Assembly (NCBI GenBank): GCA_034440575.1
Contig: JAOTOL010001268.1
Span: 248,001 to 312,000, forward strand
Source: Imbricaverruca yamaguchii
Taxonomy: Eukaryota; Arthropoda; Thecostraca; Neoverrucidae
Direction: 5' to 3'
Length of the DNA stretch: 64,000 nt
Shown here in pieces: positions 46,860 through 58,290 of this stretch (within the stretch, counting starts at the first letter, position 1; each line of letters opens with the position of its first letter). The position numbers were made by a program, and so were the translations under genes. The notes beneath the pieces are model-generated. The model searched no databases. It was not told where the DNA came from and saw nothing but the letters and a program-made list of their open reading frames with translations.

Positions 46860-47300
46860 CACACGACGCCGACAGGTGACCGGAACACACCGCCACCGCC
46901 GCACAGTCTGTGGGTCACGGCACCCGGGGCGGCACGGTCTGCCTTCACCACGGAGTCGACACACAGCCGACAGGTGACCGGAACACACCGCCACCGCCGC
47001 ACAGTCTGTGGGTCACAGCACCCGGGGCGGCACGGTCTGCCTTCACCACGGAGTCGACACACAGCCGACAGGTGACCGGAACACACCGCCACCGCCGCAC
47101 AGTCTGTGGGTCACGGTACCCGGGGCGGCCGGTGCCTTCACCACGGAGTCGAACACAGCGACAGGTGAACACACCGCCACCGCCGCACAGTCTGTGGGTC
47201 ACGGCACCCGGGGCGGCACGGTCTGCCTTCACCACGGAGTCGACACACAGCCGACAGGTGACCGGAACACACCGCCACCGCAGTCTGTGGAACACGGCAC
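46860..47300. repeat. About 98-bp minisatellite
   Basis: Four to five copies containing cacagccgacaggtgaccgg and cagtctgtgggtcacggcac. Confidence 0.85.
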
Positions 47301-47470
47301 CCGGAGCGCTACAGTCACCAGGAAGCATGCAGCAGAGGATGACGCAAGTACTTCCGACCCGCAGCCGGCACGGTGACGCCGTGACGCCTGGTCTGGCCGA
47401 TTATCGCGTGCGGCGGAGCGCCACCGTCAGAGGCATGCCCAGGGTGTCCAGGACCGCCCGAGGCGTACTG

Positions 47471-47634
47471 GCTGGTCGTTGGTTTTACGACACGTGGACC
47501 CTCGAGTCATGTAGCGCCGCCAATCTCTCACACCGATTGGTCGCGGGCGAAGAACAGCGACAGGTGGGACTCGAACCCACAACCTTTCGATTGTGAGACG
47601 GGCAGGTTACCCCTAGACTACTCGTCCCCCCAAC
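47471..47634 (-). mobile_element. SINE family A
   Basis: Flanked by imperfect target-site duplication (cccgaggcgtactg / cccgaggggtactg). Confidence 0.85.
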
Positions 47635-47795
47635 CACCCGAGGGGTACTGTTCGGCAGCAACGCCTGGGGCTGGTGGGGAGCGCCGGGACGAGACAGATA
47701 GATGTTATACGCCTGTCTGGAGGTGCACCATGTTGCTGCCGTACCTCGGGTCGCTGTGGAGCGCCGGAACGAGACAGATCAACAGGCACGCTCAC

Positions 47796-47937
47796 CTCTG
47801 CCTGCCGCAGCTGCACAGTGAGCTGCTGGACGGTGCGGTCTGTCTCGGCCTGCGCTTCCTGAGTCTCCAGCAGCTGCCGCAGCCGCTGCTCGGTACTGGC
47901 CAGCTTCTGCTCCCACTCTGCGTGGTCCTTCAGATAC
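47796..47937 (-). CDS. osp: osp exon, coiled coil
   Basis: One base (G) completing AGG, then 47 codons, YLKDHAEWEQKLASTEQRL to TVQLRQAE. Acceptor gcggtgcag|GTAT, donor GCAGAG|gtgagc. A roughly 37-bp array lies directly upstream. Confidence 0.88.
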
Positions 47938-48105
47938 CTGCACCGCAGACGTTCACTGCGCGTCAGGACAGCAGTGACCCACCGGAAATGGTCACTGCGC
48001 GTCAGGACAGCAGTGACCCACCGGAGGCAGTCACTGAGCGTCAGGACAGCAGTGACTCACCGGAGACTGTCACTGCGCGTCAGGACAGCAGTGATCCACT
48101 TTACT
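47938..48105. repeat. 37-bp repeats upstream of the 47.8 kb exon
   Basis: Four units of cactgcgcgtcaggacagca + gtgacccaccgga. Confidence 0.8.
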
Positions 48106-48144
48106 GAGCCTAGATGGTCCACGTATGTATGCTGTAATGTTCAC

Positions 48145-48605
48145 GCGCGTGGGCTGCAATGATCACGCGGTGGGCTGCATGTTCACGCCGTGGTGAGATG
48201 CGTGGGCTGCATGATCACGCGCGTGGGCTGCATGTCACGCGCGTGGGCTGCAATGATCACGCGCGTGGGCTGCAATGATCACGCGCGTGGGCTGCAATGA
48301 TCACGCGCGTGGGCTGCAATGATCACGCGTGGGCTGCATCAATGATCACGCGCGTGGGCTGCAATGATCACGCGCGTGTGGGCTGAATGATCACGCGCGT
48401 GGGCTGCAATGATCACGCGCGTGGGCTGCAATGATCACGCGCGTGGGCTGCAATGATCACGCGTGTGGGCTGCAATGATCACGCGCGTGGGCTGCAATGA
48501 TCACGCGCGTGGGCTGCAATGATCACGCGTGTGGGCTGCAATGATCACGCGCGTGGGCTGCCATGATCACGCGCGTGGGCTGCAATGATCACGCGCGTGG
48601 GCCGT
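48145..48605. repeat. 22-bp minisatellite
   Basis: About 20 copies of gatcacgcgcgtgggctgca(at). Confidence 0.92.
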
Positions 48606-48931
48606 GATCATGGACGTATGTGGGCTGCGATGGTGGAAGTTTTTTTTGTTTCTCGACAGTTTGGTCTCCAATGATCCCTCAGCTGTTGGTAGGCACCGAG
48701 CACGTGCATTCCCTATGTGCATCCCTGCGTGCATCTTTGAATACAGCTGAAGCAAAACACCAGAAATTCCTGCAAGGGGCATCAGCTTCGATTATGGAAG
48801 CTACTGCCTTTTGTGACACATAATATTTGAAAATAAATGAAAAGCATGTTATTTACAAGACCATTGCCTATGCGACGAGTCACAAACTCAGCACAAGGTG
48901 AACAACTACTTTAACTGCTAAAATAAATTGG

Positions 48932-49088
48932 TGATTGTTGGTTTTACGACACGCCGACCGTTGAGTCATGTAGCGTCGCCAATCTCTTACGCCGATTGTT
49001 CGCGGGCGAAGAGTAGCGAGAGGCGAGACCCGAACCCACAATCTTTCGGCTGTGAGACGGGCAACTTACCCCTAGACTACTCGTCCCC
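48932..49088 (-). mobile_element. SINE family A
   Basis: Shares ggttttacgacacgccgacc and the actactcgtcccc end; taaataaatt-type flanks. Confidence 0.82.
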
Positions 49089-49195
49089 TGTTTAAATAAA
49101 TTAAGTCGTACTGGAGAGTTGGCAGCTCTTCCGCCTGCGATGACTTCACCGCGAAGTGTTGTATGCGACACACGGGAAGGTGGCGCACTACCCAC

Positions 49196-49300
49196 CTCTC
49201 CTCGAGCTTCTCGTAGTGTCGGCGCCACTGGTGACCGTCGGTCGACGCGTCCGTCTCGGCTGCCCGCACCTGCTCCGAGCGCGCCAGCAGCTCGTGGTAC
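49196..49300 (-). CDS. osp: osp exon, coiled coil
   Basis: One base (G), 34 codons, YHELLARSEQVRAAETD to HQWRRHYEKLEE, then AG. Acceptor ctgccgcag|GTAC, donor GAGAG|gtgggt. Joined to the 47.8 kb exon it gives YEKLEERYLKDHAEW, an unbroken coiled coil. Confidence 0.88.
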
Positions 49301-49394
49301 CTGCGGCAGAGGCCGAGCAGCCCTCAGGGCCGGTGGTACGGCATGCAGACCCGGCTTACACAGTGAGCGCACGCTGAACACTGGATACAACACT

Positions 49395-49785
49395 GGTATA
49401 CTTGTCAAGCTCCAACCACTGTCTGTGGTGCGGAGGTCTGGAGCTCCAACCACTGTCTGTGGTGCAGAGGTCTGGAGCTCCAACCACTGTCTGTGGTGCA
49501 GAGGTCTGGAGCTCCAACCACTGTCTGTGGTGCAGAGGTCTGGAGCTCCAACCACTGTCTGTGGTGCAGGGGTTTGGAGCTCCAACCACTGTCTGTGATG
49601 CAGAGGTCTGGAGCTCCAACCACTGTCTGTGGTGCAGAGGTCTGGAGCTCCAACCACTGTCTGTGGTGCAGAGGTCTGGAGCTCCAACCACTGTCTGTGG
49701 TGCAGAGGTCTGGAGCTCCAACCACTGTCTGTGGTGCAGAGGTCTGGAGCTCCAACCACTGTCTGTGGTGCAGAGGTCTGGAGCT
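49395..49785. repeat. 34-bp minisatellite
   Basis: About eleven copies of ggagctccaaccactgtctg + tggtgcagaggtct. Confidence 0.92.
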
Positions 49786-50528
49786 GCCCCAGCTCACTCT
49801 GACCCGCTACACTACTCTCCTCCCCCAACCATTAGCGCTCCGTCGCACGAGGCTGCTCGCCGGTCCGTTGATCACGCCCCCATCCCACCTCCCCACAGAG
49901 CAGCATCCAATGATCTCGTCTATAAGCGTCACGCTTATGCTCACCATTACGGATCGTGATGCACGGACATCTTGTTGCACAATTACAGGGAAGATTTCCT
50001 ATGATGGAACATGATTACACAATGTATGTTTACTGTATAGGTACTTTTATCATCACCATTAATAAAGGTATTCCTATATTAGGTATATCTCAACACAAGG
50101 ACAAAAAGGTACGACTTTAAGCACGCCACGGGCAAGTTGAGTTTGAAGAAGATAAGGCACTTCAAACGACATAGCTTCCATGGCGAATTTCGACATACTA
50201 CTGTATTCCTTGATAAGTAACACTTAATGGTTAGTTGGTTGGTTATTTGAATCTGAGGGCGCATCGACACGGTTTGGCCATTTAGAGCCCAGAAACACTG
50301 AATGAAAAACGATTAATTTTAACAGTTACTACTACTACCACTGCTACGACTACTATCACTACGACTACAAATGCTACTACCGCCACAGCCGCAACCGCCA
50401 CCGATATCCCACTGTGCCTTCCACTGGTCACAGTAAAGCACTGTTCTCAACAGAACCGTTCTCCATTTCTATCGCCGTCAAGACCCAAGGACAGAGCACG
50501 GCATCAGGTTCCGTCCGTCCGACCTCAC

Positions 50529-50665
50529 CTGGTCTCCAGTTGCTGCAGATGCTGCGTCTTCTCGGCCAGCTCGCGTTCCTGCCGCTGCAGCTGCAGCAGC
50601 AGCTTGCTTACCTCTTTCCCCAGGCTGCCGGCCCCCCCCCCCCCTTCTTCCTCCCGCCGCGGCTC
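50529..50665 (-). CDS. osp: osp exon, coiled coil with poly-G tract
   Basis: 45 codons plus AG: EPRREEEGGGGAGSLGKEV, KLLLQLQRQERELAEKTQ, ending HLQQLET. Acceptor gtcccccag|GAG, donor ACCAG|gtgagg. A run of 13 G in the coding strand (50632-50644) encodes the Gly tract. The acceptor belongs to the array unit upstream. Confidence 0.78.
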
Positions 50666-50702
50666 CTGGGGGACACCGTGACACTGGTGACCGGCACGCG
50701 GC

Positions 50703-50766
50703 CTGGCAGCAGCAGCTGGCTCAGCTGCTGCTGCAGGCTGTCGGCCCGCTGTCGCCACTCGTCCAC
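50703..50766 (-). CDS. osp: osp candidate exon inside acceptor array, boundaries unclear
   Basis: Reads VDEWRQRADSLQQQLSQLLLP, clearly coiled coil. It lies 37 bp from the next exon, too close for a normal intron, and no good donor follows. Two readings are possible: a separate exon whose acceptor is one of the gtcccccag|GAGAGCCGCGG copies, or continuity with the 50529-50665 exon if the 13-G run were one base longer. Confidence 0.45.
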
Positions 50767-50779
50767 TGTCGGCCCGCTG

Positions 50780-51590
50780 TCGCCCCCGTCCACCTCCCGA
50801 CCGCGGCTCGGGACACCGTGACACTGGTGACCGGGCCCTACACTCCCGACCGCGGCTCTCCTCCCGCCGCGGGGGGACACCGTGACACTGGTGACCGGGC
50901 CCTACACTGTCGGCCCGCTGTCGCCACTCGTCCACCTCCCGACCGCGGCTCTCCTGGGGGACACCGTGACACTGGTGACCGGGCCCTACACTGTCGGCCC
51001 GCTGTCGCCACTCGTCCACCTCCCGACCGCGGCTCTCCTGGGGGACACCGTGACACTGGTGACCGGGCCCTACACTGTCGGCCCGCTGTCGCCACCCGTC
51101 CACCTCCCGACCGCGGCTGGGGACACCGTGACACTGGTGACCGGGCCCTACACTGTCGGCCCGCTGTCGCCACCCGTCCACCTCCCGACCGCGGCTCTCC
51201 TGGGGGACACCGTGACACTGGTGACCGGGCCCTACACTGTCGGCCCGCTGTCGCCACCCTCGCTGGGGACACCGTGACCTGGTGACCGGGGTGGCCCGCT
51301 GTGCACCGTCACCTCCCGACCGCGGCTCTCCTGGGGGCCCGTGACACTGGAACTGTCGCCCTTCGTCCACCTCCCGACCGCGGCTCTCCTGGGGGACACC
51401 GTGACACTGGTGACCGGGCCCTACACTGTCGGCCCGCTGTCGCCACTCGTCCACCTCCCGACCGCGGCTCTCCTGGGGGACACCGTGACACTGGTGACGT
51501 GGCCCGTTGCCTTACACTGTCGGCCCGCTGTCGCCACCCGTCCACCTCCCCCCCCCCGACTGCGGCTTCCCTAAGGGACACCGTACCATC
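50780..51590. repeat. Acceptor and exon-fragment minisatellite, about 80-90 bp
   Basis: Each minus-strand unit has acggtgtcccccag|GAGAGCCGCGG then GTGGACGAGTGGCGACAGCG. Reads ESRGREVDEWRQRADS: acceptor plus part of the 50.5-50.8 kb coding sequence. Confidence 0.85.
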
Positions 51591-52214
51591 TCAATAGAGT
51601 CTGGCGCCCGTCCCCTGCACTGAACATGTCCTCACCAGTACGGATGATGATCAGTGATCAGTAATATTCTGCATGATATTGAAGAATTGATTCCGTTTGC
51701 TGCTTTCTCTTGAAGCTTTGGACCCATTTGGTTGCATGTTAAAACTTTTCAAATACCAACAACCACGCTCGTTAATCATCGGACGTGTATTGCACGTGGT
51801 GATTTATCTAGCAGGCTGAAGGAAACCACCGATTATCGGTTAGTCGCTTCACTAAACTTCCCAACAGTCTTCCAACAACTTGAATGTTCTCCTCAGCTGT
51901 GCTTACCCACGGTACGCTTTCTCCACATCATGGCTGTGCAATAATGGGCACGGGGAAAGGAGGCGCTGTGGCTGGTGGTGCCAACTTTGGTGCTGATGGA
52001 GGAGTTGGGGCAACAATGAAAGCCAACCCCATTTGTCCTAGGTTCTCGGAAGAAAAACATGTTTCAGAATGAGATAATTTCTGTTCGAATTATAATAGAA
52101 TAGACTGTCGAATTACTGTTTGATTTACACGGCACACTTAATAGAAAGTGTCGATTAATGCGCCTTGATTCCAACAAAAAGTGAGTACAGCTAGTATCAG
52201 GGAATATCAGTCAG

Positions 52215-52500
52215 TGGTCGGGGAGTCAGTAGCCAGGGAGTCAGTAGCCGGGGAGTCATTGGCCGGGGAGTCAGTGGCCGGGGAGTCAGTAGCCGGGGAG
52301 TCGGTGGCCGGGGAGTCGGTGGCCGGGGAGCCAGTGGCCGGGGAACAAGTTGTCGGAGTATCTGCTGCAGATGGAATGTCAGCGGGTCAGGAGTGCCAGT
52401 GGATCAGAAGTGCCAGTGGATCAGAAGTGCCAGTGGATTAGGAGTGTCAGCGGATCAGGTGTGCCAGCGAGTCAGGAATGCCAGCGGGTCATGAGTGCCA
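52215..52500. repeat. Two short arrays downstream of the 52511-52672 exon
   Basis: ggccggggagtcagt units (52215-52345) and cagtggatcagaagtgc units (52380-52500). Confidence 0.8.
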
Positions 52501-52510
52501 GCAGCAGTAC

Positions 52511-52672
52511 CTCTGCGGCAGTGGCGCGGCGAGCACTTCTCTCGGCATCCCGCTTCTCCGTCTCAGCCGTGTCCAGACGGTGGCGCAGCCTGGTGATCTC
52601 ATGTGAACTAAAGCCTGCAGTGTCGCCGCAAGATGTCGCCCCCGCTCCCACGGTGCGCAAGGACGACCGGAG
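52511..52672 (-). CDS. osp: osp exon
   Basis: Phase 0-0 exon of 54 codons: LRSSLRTVGAGATSCGD, FSSHEITRLRHRLDTAETE, ending RSARRATAAE. Acceptor cgttttcag|CTC, donor GCAGAG|gtactg. The coiled coil starts in its second half. Confidence 0.87.
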
Positions 52673-52679
52673 CTGAAAA

Positions 52680-54160
52680 CGAATCGATGACTTGTTAACT
52701 TCACAACCGCGCCATAAACAAGCCACTTCTAGGCGTCAATATTATGCCATCTGTTATGGGCGCTGTATAACCACTGCAGTTGATTAACTTATACCATCTG
52801 TTGCATACGAAATATAGAAAGAGATTCTGTAGTTGTCGATGGTGCGGTGCATAATTCTCACCACTTCCCACTCACTTATTACTGACATATATCTGACTTA
52901 TCATTCATTTCTCTCCTCATGAGACATCAGAACAGAGAGGCTGACCGTGCCACAGGATGTCCGGCTCTGGCATGGCCAGCGCCGGTGGCATCCGGTCCAC
53001 GGGCATCATCCGCCTTGGAACAGATACTTCGATCTGGGGGCATGAACCTGAGCAGACCTCTGTTCTCCAGGGCGAGAAATCGGGATAGCTCCTTCGAGAG
53101 CACGTGCTATGGCGGATAATCTGAGAGCGCGAGCGTTAAGATGAGGATGTCGAGGAAATGGGATCTCTGCCTTGTATTGGATTACGTCAAACCTTCCCAA
53201 GTTGCATGACGTGATATATAGACGATTGTAAAAAATGATCATGGTTTCTTGGAATTCCCAAGGGTAAACTGGAAGCTGAATTCGAATCTCTGTTGCAGAA
53301 ATGTTATGGAATGCGACTGCACGACAAAATGCCGACACGCTAGGTAACGACCGCAAAATATCAACACGCAGAATATCGATAGCAAAATAATAAGCCCGCA
53401 ATGGACACGGAAAACATCGATTTGGAAACTCATCGTCTGACAACGTATAGTATAATGAAAGACAGCACATTAACTGGAAAATATCAACGATAATGACAGC
53501 AATTCCCCTCGTCACCTCACTCAGCTCGGCCAGGCACTCCAACGGTAAACCATAGGTCGGATATCATTAAACTTCCGTTGTGGAATCTCACGGAGGTCGG
53601 TGTGGGTCACAAACCCCTGGCAGCTCTACAATGGTTGCCCATTGACGGTAAAATGGGTATGTTCTGTAGAGGAGGTGAAATGTTCCTCAGACATTCACTT
53701 AAGGCTTGCCGTTCATATTTACATACTTCTCGTCACACATACACGACATTGGCCGACAGCGTGGTCTGGTGGCTTATACCCGGGCCACTGGACACTGAAT
53801 ATCAGTGGAGAATGTCTTCGTCGGCGATTCCTCCATAAACATGGGTTGTCGCATCTGCTTCATAAGAATAAGAGCTGAACCTACACTCGGCTAGATAAGG
53901 TAGCATGTGCATTAAAGAAGTCGAAACAAACGACAGAGCCTTGTTGTTGCCTTCAAGAGTGCGTTACTGCTGGATACATTACATTGCATTACTGCTGGAT
54001 ACATTACATTACATTACCGCTGGATACATTACATTACATTACCGCTGGACACAGTAAATTACATTACTGTTTATTTACATTACATTACTGCATTGGATTA
54101 CTGCTTAATACAACGAACAATGGCTCTTAAGTGCTCCTGGGTTTTCGACATTGCGTGAGA
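52680..54160. other. Unique intronic sequence, nothing convincing
   Basis: No exon with supporting splice sites. Short ORFs look random. A cattacattacattac-like simple repeat lies at 53970-54110. Confidence 0.5.
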
Positions 54161-54166
54161 CGAAAT

Positions 54167-54389
54167 GTACGACCCTCAATATCGGAGGTGCTGAGTTTCA
54201 TAAGTAGCGTTAGGGATTATGCTATATTACTAAACGTTTCGGCCAGGGGCCATCGTCAGGAGACAGATGATCGTCACAGATCGTCACTCATGACGATGGC
54301 CCCTGGCCGAAACGTTGAGTAATATAGCATAATCCATAACGCTACTTTTGATGTAAACTCAGCACCTCCTGGTATATTGAGGGTCGTAC
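54167..54389. mobile_element. Foldback / MITE-like hairpin
   Basis: Imperfect inverted arms of about 92-98 bp (54167-54258, 54291-54389) sharing gtacgaccctcaatat, gattatgctatattact and aacgtttcggccaggggcca. Confidence 0.8.
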
Positions 54390-55618
54390 TTCCGATGTTG
54401 TTTTTGATGTTGCGCAGTAATGCAACATCGCGTTGCATTACTGCTGCATGTGTACAGTGTTCCCATCGTAAGATTCCAAGAATCAACGGTCCACCGGCTC
54501 GCCAAAGGACTAGTCGAGGACTGCTGAGAGGACTGCCTGGGACCTCTATCAGAGGGATGGCCTGCACTTCTCCGAGAAGGGGGGCCATGTGTTAGACAAA
54601 GTGTATGAGCATGTCCTTCAGGGGAACTAGGAAATGGGGTGGGGAGGTATGAAATTGCATTGCCATCTCAGGGATATTCCAATAGTGTCAGCCAAGGCAA
54701 TAGAACCTCAAAGTCAGCAAATAGGGACAGCAGTAGTTCAAGAAGGCAGAGTGGTAGTTCATCCAGTGAAAAAGAACTTAGCATGGAAAAGCCAAAGGTG
54801 GTTATGCAACATATGTTAAATGTATGATGCTTAATGCTCAGAGTATCCGATCCAAATTTGATGAGTTCAAGTGTTATGTTGCTGAGGAGGAACCAGATTT
54901 TGTTTGCATTACGGAGGCATGGGTCAGTGAGGGGTATTTTGAAGATAACTTGCAGGACTATGAGATCCAGGGATACAACATTTTTCGTGCAATAGGGGTC
55001 CAGCAGTGAAAGGGGGTGGTGTAATGCTCTATGTGAATAGCTTATTCAGTTGCTAAAAAGTAGCAGGTGGGGATAAAAATGTGCCTGTGGAGTCAATTTG
55101 GCTTGATGTCGCTGTGGAAAAAGGCAACAGCAATACACTGAGGATAGGAGCTTTCTACCGATCAGGAACCCTGCCACATTCTCAGCAACTGGAGCTTGAT
55201 AAGGTGACTTATGAGGAAATCAGTAGAAACTTTCAGAGGAAGTGCCTTATTCTTGGTGACTTTAATCTAAAAGGATATGGAAACGTTGGTGTTGGCTCCC
55301 CATCATGCAAACTGTTTAGGAAATGCCTTGAAGAGGACTTGTTCTTACACGAGTTTGTAACGGAACCTACTAGGCATGGTTCATTTTTAGACCTTGTATT
55401 CTCGGATTTAAGTGACTTGGTTCAAGACTGTAGGAGAAACTCTGGGAAGAAGTGACCATAACATAGTTAGATTCAAGGCACATGCAGTGGAAATTATTAA
55501 GGATAATTTGGTAAAGGTTCCTAAATTCAACAGAGCCGACTGACTGCATGTGAGCGGCTTTAAGTGCCATAAGATGGGAAGAAGAATTATCCGATTTAAA
55601 TGCCTGTGAAACGTGGGA

Positions 55619-55673
55619 TTGATTGATTGACTGATTGATCATTTGGGCTTAAGGGCGCATCAACTGCTACTGG
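55619..55673 (-). mobile_element. 55-bp element with 14-bp target-site duplication
   Basis: Flanked by tgtgaaacgtggga at 55605-55618 and 55674-55687. Minus strand ends in a (tcaa)n-type tail. Confidence 0.85.
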
Positions 55674-56867
55674 TGTGAAACGTGGGAAAAGTTCAAATCT
55701 TACATGAAGGAAATTAAGATTAGACATGTCCCCCAAAAGCAAAGACGGAAAAGAAGGGTAGGAAAGCCAGGATGGCTTACACCAGACTTGATAAAAGCAA
55801 TTAAGGCTAATAAAGCTGCATTTAGAGTGTTTAAGGAAGCTTCAAATATCGTAAGTCTAAAGGCGTATCGAAAAGCAAGACACTGAAGCAAAAAAAAAAC
55901 CAGAGCAGCAAAGCGAGCAAAAGAACTGGATTTGGCTAGGAACTGTAATGGGGGCAGCAAAACGTTCTTTAGTTTCTACAAGCTGAGTAAAGTTTCTAGC
56001 ACAATTGGTCCACTGGAAGTAAATGGGACTATATTGGGTCAGGATAGTGAGATGGTTGAGGAGCTGAGCAAGCAGGTTAAATCAGTGTTTACATTGGAAG
56101 ATATGTCCAATCTGCCGACCGTACACCATAGTTCAGTGACATGTGATCGGATAAATGATGTTGATTTCATTGATAGTGATGCTGTTTTCAATCATATCAG
56201 GAAAATAAAGCCAAACAAGGCAGCAGGACCCGATTAAATTTATGCTAGGGTATTGCGGGAAACTGAAAAGGAACTGGTATGTCCACTTAGTATAATATTT
56301 TGTAGACCAGTTTCACAACATGAAATTTCAACAGATTGGAAAAGGGCAAATGTAGTTCCCATTTTCAAGAAGGAGAAAGAGGGAAAGTTGAAAACTATAG
56401 GCCGGTGAGTCTCACATCCCTAGCCCGCAAGGTACTCGAATCAATTATACAATAATCAAGTATCAAATAGTTAGTTATCTGGAAGGAAACAGATTGACTC
56501 AAGATACTCAATATGGGTTTAGAAAAGGGCAATAGTGTCTCACAAATCTCTTGGACTTTTTGAACTTCGCCACATAACAATTTGATCAGGGAAATCAGGT
56601 TGATGTAGCATATCTTGACTTTAGTAGGGCCTTTGACAAGGTAGCCCATAAACGGTTAATGATGCAGCTTCAGGCCCATGATATTGCGGGTAGCATCTTA
56701 AAATGGATAGAGTTGTGGCTTTCAGATAGACAGCAAAGAATGATGCTAAATGGTACAAAATTATCATGGCAAAATGTCCTTAGTGGATTCCCCAGGGGTC
56801 AGTACTGGGGCCACTACTGTTCATTATATTTGTAAATAGCATTGAAAGTGGCCTAAGCAGTAAGGTT

Positions 56868-57701
56868 TTGAAATTTGCGGATGATTTGAAGGTCTTTAGG
56901 GCAATAACAGGTCACAATGAGCATATCTCGCTGCAGAAAGACTTAGACGAACTTGTGAAGTGGTCCGAAGAATGGCAAATGGAATTTAATTTCGGTAAGT
57001 GCAAAAACATGCATGTAGGTAAGCAGCATATGAAGGTTCCATACTTGATGGGTGGCCAAGTGCTATCAGTGACTCAACTGGAGAAGGATTTAGATGTTAT
57101 TCTAAGCACAAAATTGGGGGCATCAGAACAGACCAAGGAAGCCAGGAAGAAAGCACTGAGAATGCTTGGGGCAATAAATAGGAATGTATCATACAGAAGT
57201 GAGAAGGTCATCAGGAAGCTTTACTGTGCATATGTCAGGCCACATTTGGAATACTGCATCCAAGCTTGGTCTCCTAGTTATGAAAAAGATTGTTGGCTTT
57301 TAGAGAGAGTACAAAAGAGGGTTACAAAAATGGTTAATGGCATAAGCAACCTGGCATGTGAGGAAAGACTGAAGAAATTGAATATGTTTTCACTTAGATG
57401 TAGAAGGCTGAGAGGAGATCTCATCGACGTCTTTAAATTTGTCCATGGTCTGGAGAAGGGATATCTTGGGGAAATTTTTGAATTTAACAGAAATGATGCA
57501 ATTAGAGGTCATCAATTCAAAATTAAAGTTAACCACAGCAGAACAAGGTTAAGACAGTCTTTCTTCACCAACAGGGTAGTAGAACACTGGAACCAACTGC
57601 CAGAAACCATTGTCAGTAGCAGCGCATTGAGCATCTTTAAAAACAGCATAGACAATCATAAGAATAGAGGGCTTGCTTTTAAGTATGACAGGGAGGGCTG
57701 A
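56868..57701 (+). pseudogene. C-terminal RT region of LINE copy 3
   Basis: 277 codons open: MKFADDLKVFRAITGH (motif C), YVRPHLEYCIQAWSP, RRLRGDLIDVFKFVHGL, NRVVEHWNQLPETIV. Motifs A and B lie upstream in broken frames. Confidence 0.85.
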
Positions 57702-57799
57702 TCGACGGATTTGATGGGCAACTGGTTGAGTGCCCAGAGCGCAACCAAGAAGGGCCCTTGTGGCTCATAGTTGCACTAATCTTGTATGTCTTTGTTTTT

Positions 57800-58010
57800 A
57801 TGACTGCTGTGAGGAATGCTGTGTGGACTGTTGTGAGGACTGTTAGGAGGACTGTTGAGAAGACTGTTGAGAGGACTGCTGTGAGGACTGCTGTGAGGAC
57901 TGCTGAAAAGACTGCTTAGAGAACTGCTGATAGAACTGCTGAGAATATTGCTGAGAGAACTGTTGAGACGATTGCTGAGAGAACGAGTGAAAAGATCCGA
58001 CAGATACTGA
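57800..58010. repeat. Short repeats (gaggactgctgt)n
   Basis: Irregular 12-15 bp units; minus strand reads SSQQ/SQQF repeats. Similar gaggactgctga sequence lies just left of LINE copy 3 (about 54513), so the LINE may have entered this array. Confidence 0.75.
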
Positions 58011-58019
58011 TGTTTTCGA

Positions 58020-58290
58020 AATTGCAGGATTAAATACGATCAGGGGCATTGAAGAAGCTTCCGGGTTCAAACTCAGACGCTTTGGGTCCATAGATACGTT
58101 GATTCGTACGTTGCGAACCAGAAGCACCCCGGTCGGGCACATGACGCAATCACAGGTAATCCAAGTGCAGCAGACCGTGCAAAACGGCCGGCAGGTGCCA
58201 TTATCCGAGTCAAACAGCGCGCAAGCCGCCAGCCCATCACATTCACACTGACGTTCCCCACAGACGGACCGAGACACGTCACACAACCAC
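58020..58290 (-). other. Cys-rich open reading frame, unrecognised
   Basis: Reads CGERQCECDGLAACALF, GTCRPFCTVCCTWITCDC, MCPTGVLLVRNVRINVS, LIVFNPAISKTSVSVGSF. Regular Cys spacing suggests former or actual coding sequence. The adjoining 71-bp array repeats its CGERQCECDGLA part. Confidence 0.4.

Larger units (their letters stand above)
54540..57795 (+). mobile_element. CR1-like LINE (copy 3), 5'-truncated
   Basis: Starts in ORF1 near RDGLHFSEKG-like sequence. Endonuclease pieces FDEFKCYVAEEEPDFVC and LILGDFNLKGYG, RT pieces, then an open C-terminal part (56868-57701). Several stops and frameshifts. A 55-bp element is inserted at 55619. Closely similar to copy 2. Confidence 0.88.

Noticed and set aside
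53006..53542. 178-residue minus ORF
   Set aside because: No splice sites, no coiled coil, no recognisable motif; unique intronic sequence.
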